Assembly: GCF_026914185.1 (NCBI RefSeq) | Contig: NC_070561.1 | Location: 3,844,001-3,908,000, forward strand | DNA: 64,000 nt | Reading direction: 5' to 3' | Source of the DNA: Puccinia triticina | Lineage: Eukaryota; Basidiomycota; Pucciniomycetes; Pucciniales; Pucciniaceae | In this document: positions 55,011 through 64,000 of the stretch, in pieces | How positions within the stretch are numbered: the stretch's first letter is position 1 | Layout: each line of letters opens with the position of its first letter | Translations under genes and position numbers: made by a program | The notes under the pieces: generated by a model | Databases searched by the model: none | Told to the model about the DNA's origin: nothing | Seen by the model: only the letters and a program-made list of their open reading frames with translations

Positions 55011-56374
55011 TCAATGTGAAGAAGTTTTGTCTGAATTGAACAAATATCTATATCGTTTAATCCATGCTCCAGTTTTTGGTTGATTCCTTGCATTCTCCAG
55101 AAAAGCGGATATTTCCTGAGGTGTTTTAAGTTGAAGTTGTTTAATCTCATTGTATTCATTTTCCAGTTTAATTATTCTTTCCCCGTGACTTGCATCATTT
55201 ATTTTGTAAGAATCAGTCCACAACTGTAAATGTTCTGACCTTATTCTATCTTCTAAACAAGCAAGTTTATTGAGATCATTTCTTTCTTTCTCAAAGTCAC
55301 GAAACATTTCTGATGGACTTGAATCTTCCTTGGGTATAACATCCCCTAGATAATTTTATCAAACATTTTCAAGAGATAATTAGTTACATGCATCTTTTGG
55401 TTGACCACTAGATAGTATGTATTTAGCATAATATCAAAACATTACTGACCACTGAAGACTTTTGAGGCTTGTATTGTGTTAATATCAGCTTGTTCTACTT
55501 TTTCAGATGCCACTAAATGATCAAAATTCTTGCCTGCTTGGTTATAATTTTCATTCCATGAAAGATGAGGTATGAATTTTTAGTTTCAAGAACTCAAAGA
55601 AAATACATGTTCAGTTTCAGGAACTGAACAGAATTTTCACATACCATCTGCCTTCCCACACAGAAAAGTATTTTTCAAATTCTCACTAATAGTATCAAAG
55701 CACAGAAATGGTCCCCTTTGACCTTTATTTGAATTTACACCTCCCATGATTTTTAATTTTCCCTCAAGATAATCTTCTGCTACAGTTGGGAAAGATTTAG
55801 TACACCATGTCACACCATTTGAGTTTTGTCCTATGCTCAGCCACAAGAACTTTAATTTTAACTATTATTACTGACCAGATTCTGTTTCAATGATACCAGC
55901 TGAATCCCCATTTTCAGATGCTAATTGGGAGCTGGTCTTGTCTGCTTGTTCAAAATTAATGTTCAATGAAAGTGATATTGTATAATCATCAAATTTCAGT
56001 GTTCAAGAGCTGAAAGAAATACATAAATCTGCTATTTGAGACAAAGAGAAGATGAAGATATCAACTTACAGGGCAATTTTCCAAGCTCACTAGCAGCTGC
56101 ATCCAAAAACAATCATCAATTAATATCAGTGTTCCATTCAATGTTCTCAGTTCTGATTGACATCTACAATTTTAAGTAAATATTAGATGAAAACAGGAAA
56201 AACACAATCCAATTCAAATCCTGCACCTTTTTCTTCATTGGCAATGTGGGCACTTTTTGAAGAACATCCAATTTCTGCTCTCTTAACCAGGGATTTTGTG
56301 GGTAAAAGTGGGTATGCAGCGCCACTATAGTAATTTAAGAGCTGGAAGCAAACCAGGATCTTGGTTAAAAGCAT
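55011..56374 (-). CDS. Secreted protein B, paralogue of locus A by its 5' exon (partial model)
   Basis: Exon 1 (56374-56227) encodes MLLTKILVCFQLLNYYSGA, a proregion ending KSLVKR, then AEIGCSSKSAH. The donor is in phase 1, like locus A. The shared pattern is M-(I/L)-LTKIL-x-x-QLL-x-YYS-...-LVKRA. Further coding-like pieces on the same strand are 55846-55645 (NGVTWCTKSFPTVAEDYLEGKLKIMGG) and a terminal exon-like piece 55307-55011 (LACLEDRIRSEHLQLW..., IIKLENEYNEIKQLQLKTPQE, coiled-coil-like). The internal exons were not fully resolved, and it may be a pseudogene. Function unknown; the secretion signal suggests an extracellular or host-directed role (inference). Confidence 0.42.
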
Positions 56375-58727
56375 TGCTGTAAATGGCATGGTGTATCAAT
56401 ATTTAGGCAAAGTTGAGGAGGATTAGAATGATCAAAAATGACAATGATAGTGACAAGGGAACTACTATGGTGAAAAGAATGAATTAATTGTGGAATTAAA
56501 TGCCTGTTTATGCTGAAGATAGCTCCCACTTGCTGAGAAGGTACTTCCAGTACACTATCCTGCAAAGTGTGTACACCAAATGTTTATGTTCATCAGACAA
56601 CTGTGCAATTTTCTTAACCAAGAGACCTTGAAACAACATGTACATATTATTATCAATTTCCTTCTTGCAAGCTTTGCTATTCACACATTTCCTTGCCCTT
56701 GCTACTCCCCAAATTGTGTACGTCAGTGGTTTTTTCCTGTTTTTTTTTTCCCTGCGGCAAGTATTGGGCCTGAGAATCTGAGAATCTTCCTGTACTTGAG
56801 TGACTAGCAATCTGATTTTAAAACAAGGGTAGATATTAGCACTGTTCACGTAAGAAATCTATGACCATGGTGAGAGATATACATCAGCATACTTTCCCAG
56901 CCAAATTGGCTGGCAAAATGGGATAAACTTTATTTCAATCTTGCTGATGTTTAGCTTACATGAAGAGTGCTATTATTTCCTATGTATGTATGCCCTGGGT
57001 TTTTATGTACCCAACTTGTCTTTTCCAAGTGTGTTTCCGCTGGGACAAATGGTCAGTCGATCTAACAGATGGTCCTCAGAATAAAAATACTGGCACTTGC
57101 GGCCCCTCATGTATAGTACGCCAAGTGTATCATCTCTTTAGACACATGGGTGCAGTGACCTCTTGGAATCCGCCTCGGAAAAATCAGCGCCTGTGGTTCT
57201 CTGCTTGAACCGGGAGTCCAGCATACCAACCGCAATCTTTCTTCAGGACAAGACTAGCTCAACTGTCCCCACAAATCAGCCCTGAGTAGACCTGTGTCTG
57301 CGTCGGTGTATCACGGCGACTCGAGCAACCCGACGGGCCGGGGACGGTGCGATCTTGTACTACTTCTTCACTCTGGTCGTTCATCATGGTACATATGTAG
57401 TACGGGAGCCAGCTGTGTTTTGTCTAGGGATACCTATGCGCGATTGTTTTGTCCACCCCTTAGCGACTTTTGCGAGCCGCTGCTTACCTCCGATGTGACA
57501 TCACAACTTTTTCTGTATGTGGGCACAAGTGGGTATATACGCATACATATTTATTCGTCAAATATTGCCTGTTTCTGATTTGTCTGGGATGTCTTGAAGA
57601 GTCGAAATCCATCCCATATAGTGAGGAGTTTGTTGCAAGAGAAATGAGACTGTACACCGACGTACGGGCGACAGGTCCGATAGCATGAAATACACATATG
57701 CCGAAAAGACAAGTGACAGAGCAAGAAGAGGTTGCATAGCAAGCTGACACAGCTTTTTGAAGTAGATCGATGTGCAGAGAAGTGGAGCGGTTTTGGCGAG
57801 TATAGATATATTTGCCAGGGCAGAACCGGGTGAAACGAGATTGGGATGACACTCTAGCCTAGTATCAACAGAGTCCAGACGCACTGATGGCGGGAAAGAG
57901 ATGGAAACACCAATCTCGTCAAGCCATGCAGCCCTAGGTGACAGACAAGGCCAGGGTTATTGAGCCCCTTGGAGAGCGATGATGAGGATGCACCTAGGAG
58001 GACAATTAGGGCGGTGATAGCGTTTTGTGAGCAGTACTTCTGTGATCAGCTAAAACAAAAACCAGCGGGTCAGCTCAATGTACACTTGCTTTTTGGCAAA
58101 AAGAAAAGGGACAGAAGGCTTACAGGAGTGACCAGGGTGAGCCGGGAAATGAATGAGCGTAAGATCAAGCCAAGTTCCTTGGCCAGTGTTTTGGTAAGCT
58201 CCAAGGAACAGGCAGAAACAATTTGGAGGAATGGCTCCCTCAGCTGGCACCTCAAGTTTCTTGGTCTGCGTCGAGCGTGTTTTGGAGGATGTGGGGGAAG
58301 ATTGGTTGAAGAAGTTGGGCCGGTCAAGGAGCTCCACAAGGAACAAAAGGAGTTGGTAGCACAGCTGGACGGGTCGCGTCCCAAAGTTGACGATGGACAG
58401 GGAGCAGATCAAATTGTTGGATGAGATGCTTGAGTCCTCGAGGCTGAGTCCAATTCTGCGCCGTCCTCCTTGCGCTGGTTGACAATTCTTGGGACTGCTT
58501 AAGGATCTTAGCTTGGGCTCAAAAAACCAGTCTCTGATCATTTCTGCACGAACCCCAATCCAACTGTGAACAGGAAGGTTGCCAGGTAGGCAGGGACAAA
58601 ATACTCTCTTGCTTACTTTGACAGTTACTCATTTTTTGTTGGATTCAAGGGAAAAAGTCTAAGGCTGTCAGGCACTGAGACACTAAGTCCATGTGTCTAC
58701 AATGCACAGTACATGTTTTATAACCTA
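56375..58727. other. Region with unassigned open frames
   Basis: A plus-strand frame at 57960-58424 (SPLESDDEDAPRRTIRAVIAF...) is acidic then basic and carries no motif I recognise. It may be part of a mobile-element ORF. A minus-strand frame at 56508-56849 lies just upstream of locus B. Neither is supported well enough to name. Confidence 0.3.
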
Positions 58728-60048
58728 ACACCACCCGCAAATGGGTGTGGTTTCCTCCGCAGCCACACCCAGTGGTTTTCGCGCGGAACTCGCGCGGCCC
58801 CCCGAAAACTTGTGCGGCCCCCGGACCCCCTAGCTGCGTATCATTCGGGGTGCTTGTGGGGCCGACCGGTCATCAAGGCATACACCTCGATGACCGTCTC
58901 AATTGAACGGTCATCAAGGTGTATGCTTTGATGACCGGTCGGCTCTTGATGACCAGAGCCGGCCGGTCATCAAGGCATACACCTCGATGACCGTCTCAAT
59001 TGAACGGTCATCGAGGTGTATGCCTTGATGACCGGTCGGCTCCGTTCATCAAGGACCTCAATGACCTCAATGACCGGAGCCGGCCGGTCATCTGGATACC
59101 ACACCTCAATGACCGTTCTCGATGACCGTCTCAATTGAACGGTCATCGAGGTGTATGCGTTGAAGACCGGTTGGCTCCAGTCATCAAGGTACCTAAATAT
59201 GTACCTCAAGGGCCAGCCAGCTGGCCGGTCATCGCGGTGTATCGATGACCGGAGCTGACAGTTCATCAACGCATACACCTCGATGACCGGAGCTGACCGG
59301 TCATCGAGGTGTGGTATCCAGATGTCCAGCTGGCTCCGGTCATTGAGGTCCTTGATGACTGGAGCCGACCGGTCATCAAGGCATAAACCTCGATGACCGT
59401 CCCATTGAGACGGTCATTGAGGTGTGGTATTCAGATGACTGGCCGGCTCCGGTCATTGAGGTCCTTGATGACCGGAGCTGACCAGCCATCAAGGCATACA
59501 CCTCGATGACCGTTCAATTGAGACGGTCATCAAGGTGTGGTATCCAGATGACCGGCCGGCTCCGGTAATTGAGGTCATTGAGGTCCTTGATGACCGGAGC
59601 CGACCGGTCACCAAGGACCTCAATGACCGGAGCCGGCCAGTCATCTGAATACCACACCTTGATGACCGTTCAATTGAGATGGTCATTGAAGTATACAGAT
59701 GACCGGCCGGCTCCGGTCATCGAGGTTTATGCCTTGATGATTGGTCGGCTCCGGTCATCAAGGTACTATGTACCTCAATGACCAGCCAGCTGGCCGGTCA
59801 TCAAGGTTTATGTATACCTCAATGACCGTTCAGATGGTCACTGAGGTACATTTATACAACCTCAATGACCAGCCAGCTCGCCGGTCATTGAGATTTATGC
59901 TGATGACCGGTCGGCCCCATAAGGAACCCAAATGATATGCAGCTAGGGGGTCCGGGGGCCGCACAAGTTTTCGGGGGGCCGCGCGAGTTCCGCAGCAAAA
60001 CCACTGGGTGTGGCTGTGGAGAAAACCACACCCGTTTGCGGGTGGTGT
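58728..60048. mobile_element. TIR element filled with GATGACCGGTCATC palindromic array
   Basis: The TIRs are about 140 bp: ACACCACCCGCAAA, GGGTGTGGTTT, CAGCCACACCCAGTGG, GCGGAACTCGCGCGGCCCCC, AAAACTTGTGCGGCCCCCGG, CCCCTAGCTGC, and the inverse at 59935-60048. Between them (58860-59930) about 35 units of CCGGTCATCRAGG or its inverse alternate with short spacers such as CATACACCTCGATGACCG, so the whole interior can form cruciforms. There is no coding potential and no convincing TSD. The class is undetermined. Confidence 0.75.
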
Positions 60049-61294
60049 AATGGTTAAAGACTGCTTTAATAATTGACTCATGTACGTGAAGTCAAGAGTT
60101 CAATTCCCTGTCATTACATTGATTATGTACCTTTTATTCATATGTACTATTATTATGCACTTACTACATATTTCACATTCTTTTGAATATGTAATTAACC
60201 TTATTTCACACTGATTACATATTTGTACATACAGAGAGAGATAATCTTATCTCTCTGTGTATTTATCCACCTGTGGCCACCTCTAGACCCCATACTATGC
60301 AGTAACCTAAAACCCATATTAAGTCGCTGCATACCGCCTTTCTGGCAGGCAAAATAAACACCCTGGAAAACCCAGGGTACCTAAAAAACCTGCCTTTGGG
60401 ACTCCGACAAAATTTCCCTAAGTCCCCTCATTAGCCGGCCAACCCTGCTACATCACTCACCGTCCGCTCACATCACATCCCCCGCCACCTGTCGCCCGCT
60501 CACATCACTCCCCCCGCCACCGTTGTCACATCATATCCACCCGTCCGCGGTCTTACACAATCCGGAGTCATATGACCCCGGCTCCGCCCTCATCACACCA
60601 TCCTTGGGGGACAAACTGACCTCCGAAGTCAATCCGCTTTGTTTGAACGCTTCAGTATTCATCAGCAACATCATCTACTGTCTACACCCATTCCGGCCTT
60701 CCCTTATCATCCCACATCCAATGTACAACTAGGTCAGAAGTCAGTCACTCATTCGTACTTCACATCTCCTTGTCAACTTCCAAATAGCCATTCGGTCCAA
60801 ATTACTCCTCTTATGCTCTACAACTCAAGCTTCATCAGTTTTAATGTTTTCTACAAACATTTATTTTTCTTCTTCATTTGGTTTTGCGTGTTGTTGGATC
60901 AATACCAAGTCACTCGTAATTTACATGCAACATCTCGGGTGTAAATGATGATGGAGTCGCTCCTAGGGGCAAGATTCTTTTGAATGAGAAACTTGCAAGT
61001 ACTCGAATACTTCATGACAAAGGAAAAGATTGCTAAGATGATTGCTTAGGTTTGCTTTTTGGTCAACACAAGGGACGGGGACACAACTACATAGAGCAAT
61101 GCAAACTACAAGCACTAAAAAAGAGGTTGAGTGAACGATGAGATGAGATTTGATGTAGTGAGCGTGCATTGTAGATTTTTCTGGCCAAAGCAGGCTAAAT
61201 ACAGCGCGGAAAAGAGACAGCTGATACCAGGAACATCAAGAGGAGAAAACGGTGATACTGGCTAATCCAAGCGCAAATAATCTATCTAAAAACT
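60049..61294. other. Non-coding; LTR-like leader and 3' flank
   Basis: 60340-60620 is pyrimidine-rich with CCCTCATTAGCC and repeated CCGCTCACATCA words, resembling the LTR-like leaders elsewhere. 60043-60112 has A-box/B-box-like words (see rejected items). No gene was recognised. Confidence 0.35.
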
Positions 61295-63842
61295 TTATTC
61301 AGAGCCACCTGGGATTGGGATGTATTCAGAGTGAGGAGTCATTGATCTCTCCTTGCAAAAATGACCGGTCGAGTTAATAAGAGCAAGATTCTGTCTGGTG
61401 AGTATGCAGCGGTTGGGAGCGGGTGAAGCAATTCCGTCACCCAGCTCCGAGGACGATGTATTGTCTTCAGAATCTGGGACACGGTTCTTAGATTTGCGAG
61501 CATGGAATTTGGGGTTCGGTTTCTTGACTCCCTTAGAAGCAACGGGAACTTTGCAGCCATATCTCTTCACGCCCTTTCCCGAGGGATCCTTACTAATGAT
61601 TTGGCTCCCGTTGAAGCCAACAGTGATACCTGGAGCTTCGTCTTCATCCGAGTCAGGCTCGCGCCCAATGATGCTGATCTGACCTTCTGAAGAATCAGGG
61701 GGAGGTGGACCAATAAGTCGGACCCACCCGTTGGCAAAGGTTGTCAGAATACGGCAAGTCTGAGCGATCCGCATATCTGATGGCCGGGCACAAAAGTCTC
61801 CCGGTACAACACCCTTGCTATTTGGGTGGACCTGCAAGGTAACATCGAGTGCGCTCAACTTTTGTACGGTTTTGGTACCTGGCCAACCACCAGTCCAGAC
61901 TCCGTGGGTAGCTATGGCTGAGGAAAGAAAGAAATAAGTGATCAATCAATCGGAGAGGTTGGCTACAGATGATGAATGGTACAACTTACACAGCGCTTGC
62001 CTGAGCTTTGTTCGAATTTCTGCTGCATTGGCAACCTTACTACCTAATGAAAGAGTTGTAAAATAAGCGGTATATCTCAACTGTTTTAGTCAAATCAAAG
62101 TTAACTTACCAAGATCGTACGGACAATCACCATGCTCAGGATCTTTACCGGAGCAACGTTTGCGCTTTGTGCTTGGGCGAGGGTAGTCACCCGAGATTTC
62201 TTTGACCGCTTGTTGGCCGTTGATGAAGTTGTAGAACAACTGGAAGGTATTAGCACCTTTCTCCAGCACATCGAGGAATTCCTCAGCCAATATGCTCCCC
62301 CCGGTTATAAGTTCAGGGTTGTCAGGGTTGCGCGAAGCCAACACAAAGAAACCTTCAACCTGATGCGAAGTGCTCAGATTTTTGAGCTGAAAAAAAGAAA
62401 AACATAAGTTAGTTACATTCATCAGAAAGAGGGGAATGAGCGTAGTTTCACTTACGTTGCGCTTCATTTTGCGGACCCACATGTTGAGTTTGAATTGTTC
62501 ACGTTTTTTCCACTGAGTGACAGCAACTTCGGATTGCTTGGAGCCTGGCGCGACATTATCAGGTGGAGATATGGTGTCAAAGAACTCTTGATCCCGCCAC
62601 TGATCTTTTGTCTCTTCATCCAACTGCTGCCACAGCTCTCCACACTGCACCATTCGGTCGGAAATGGTCTGCAATTCTAGAATAGAAAGGTGGTCAGGAG
62701 GTGACCTTTGTAACTTGGAAGCAAAATAAAATCAACTTACTATTGTGGTAAATTGGGCTAGCAACTTTGTTGTAAACACAGAAGTTGTTGAAATTGGTCG
62801 GTCCTCGGATACGGACTTCGTTTCCAAGGTAATGAAGAGCTGGCTGCGGGTACAATCTCCTATCAATGACAATGAGGTGGACAGACCTCTGATACTGACA
62901 ATATGCCTCTTCAAGGGCAAGTTTGTCATCAGGAGTCAGGCAGACATACATAGCGTATTTGGTTGCGCGGTCGTGGAGTCGGTCAAGGGGTTTGGTTTGA
63001 ATCTTCTCCATAACTTCGGGGGGGCACATTGCCTTTTGGATGGTGGAGAGTCGTCAATTGAGTCTTCCACATTGGGGTCATTTGCAGGGCCGGGTTCCTG
63101 GGATCAAGGAGCATCGGACAACGGAATGCGCATCTGGGTTTCTGCTGAATTAATTTCGGCAGGAGCTGCTGGGGTTGGCTCAGGTGGGACCACATCCTTG
63201 GCGCAAGGACGAGAAGGCGCTTTGCGACGTGGGGCACGCTTTTTCGGAGGCGGTTTCGAGACAGAAGGGGCGGAGAACTGGAAAGATGGATTTCTTCCAG
63301 GAAGCGGAGATGAAAAAGTGTATTTGAACGGAGAACCTTGCGGTGTGGACTGCAACAATTGAGTAGGGGGTGCAGCGCGCTCAAGAGGGGATTGCAGGAA
63401 CAGAACTTGGGAATGGTGCCCCTGTGGGCCAATGTGGCCAGAGTAGTTTGAGTGAGAGGCAGGAGAGTGTGAAAGCTGGACCGGATTACCACGCGCAGCG
63501 ACTGGGAAGCCAGATGAATTCTGAAAGGATTGGTAATCATGAGGGGAGGCGCTGATACCGCGCGAGCAAGTAGGGGCTTGAGCAGGATTTCCAAAGAGGT
63601 TTGGTCCAACGTAAGAGTTGGGGTGCCCCATGCCCGGAGAGAAACGTCCAAGGGGGTAAATCTCAGATCCAGATTTGCTGACGCTGGGAGGTGCATGGTG
63701 GTGTTGGGCCGCTGTTTATGTTGAGCAATACAAGTCAGGAGAATGTACGAGTACAAGGGATTTAGTTGTTGTGAAATTTCAGCTTACAATAAAGAGGTAC
63801 GCCACCATAACCGGTTTGGTGGTTTCCGTGTGGTTGAGACAT
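61295..63842 (-). pseudogene. HMG-box-like rust family protein, broken by a stop and a poly-C frameshift
   Basis: Exons: 63842-63788, 63711-62741, 62676-62456, 62386-62110, 62043-61990 and 61917-61295, with GT-AG introns that join in frame. The N-terminal third is Pro/His/Ser-rich (QPHGNHQTGYGGVPLY, GRFSPGMGHPNSYVGPN) and ends with a basic KPPPKKRAPRRK patch. The centre (GPTNFNNFCVYNKVASPIYH, ISDRMVQCGELWQQLDEETK) resembles an HMG-box-like fold. The C-terminal half has VEGFFVLASRNPDNPELITG, VVPGDFCARPSDMRIAQTCR and an acidic Ser tail. A TGA interrupts the frame at about 63104-63106 (LSDAP-stop-SQEPG). A run of seven C at about 63018-63024 shifts the frame before PEVMEKIQTK. It is either a decayed member of an expanded family or carries sequence errors. 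It may begin further upstream, beyond the window edge. Confidence 0.6.
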
Positions 63843-64000
63843 GGAGTGCTGATATAACAAAGTATAATAAAGGCATCAGTTTCACCAATGCGAAGAGGCT
63901 AAAAACTCCAATGGATAGGCTTACTGAAAGCCGTGAGGTGAATAGAAAAATCCAGGATGCCGGACAAAGAACCGGTTGGGTGAGGGAAGAGAACCGGTCA

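Noticed and set aside
58860..59930. CRISPR-like array of repeated CCGGTCATC units
   Set aside because: Units alternate in orientation, spacers are themselves similar, there are no cas genes and the genome is eukaryotic.
60043..60115. tRNA-like gene: TGGTGTAATGGTTA (A-box-like) and GAGTTCAATTCC (B-box-like) at tRNA spacing
   Set aside because: No 7-bp acceptor stem pairs, the anticodon arm would need an 11-base loop, and the A-box-like part lies in the TIR of the neighbouring element. At best a tRNA-derived relic.
62745..63362. Plus-strand 205-codon frame opposite the HMG-like gene
   Set aside because: It is a mirror of the minus-strand exon; the minus strand has splice signals and conserved blocks, the plus strand has none.

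Overview
The window is nuclear DNA of a filamentous basidiomycete, most likely a rust fungus (Pucciniales). This is an inference: several genes carry many short GT-AG introns, transposon remnants are dense, and secreted Kex2-type small proteins and a large lineage-type protein family are present. There is no bacterial, plasmid or organelle signature. No rRNA, convincing tRNA or CRISPR array was found.

Bases 1-41,000 are almost entirely a transposon graveyard. Many elements can be bounded to the base by target-site duplications (TSDs): two hAT-type MITEs with 8-bp TSDs (195-923, 25546-26270), two MULE-type MITEs with 9-bp TSDs (305-712, 13644-14110), two CACTA-like elements with CACCA ends and 3-bp TSDs (19345-20443, 34027-36460), a GGCCCCGTTTGG element (21059-21804), TA-flanked inverted twins (17188-17862 and 19055-20832), AGGGGG MITEs (24454-24677, 37208-37408), hAT transposase relics and LTR-like promoter fragments. 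At 34005-40720 a tandem repeat of exactly 173-bp period is split by a CACTA-like element and by a 3,598-bp Helitron (36828-40425, minus strand). The Helitron runs from TC to hairpin-CTAG, sits in an A|T site, and has decayed Rep/helicase coding that is itself hit by a MITE. Helitron-type 3' hairpins with compensatory changes recur at about 7.3, 7.4, 7.8 and 28.7 kb. Broken pieces of host genes (Mtr10/transportin-3, a ChAPs coat protein, a lipase-like protein, elongation factor 3) lie among these elements, with introns still visible.

Bases 41,400-50,000 form a gene island: a five-exon secreted protein (41451-42448, minus), the U-box/cyclophilin PPIL2 (43848-46302, minus, 11 exons, two GC-AG introns), prefoldin subunit 5 divergent from it (46514-47139, plus), and EMC7 (48798-49981, plus) with a MULE MITE (48064-48644) about 150 bp upstream. 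Their roles are housekeeping (spliceosome/ubiquitin, tubulin-actin chaperoning, ER membrane insertion) plus one candidate effector.

Bases 50,600-56,400 hold two related secreted-protein loci that share a signal peptide, a propeptide ending in LVKR and a phase-1 first intron. Bases 58,728-60,048 are a long-TIR element filled with palindromic GATGACCGGTCATC-type units. The same kind of unit fills three other, unrelated TIR elements in the window. Bases 61,295-63,842 hold a disrupted member of a probable rust-expanded family with an HMG-box-like segment.

Coding calls rest on reading conserved motifs and splice signals by eye. No database search was run.
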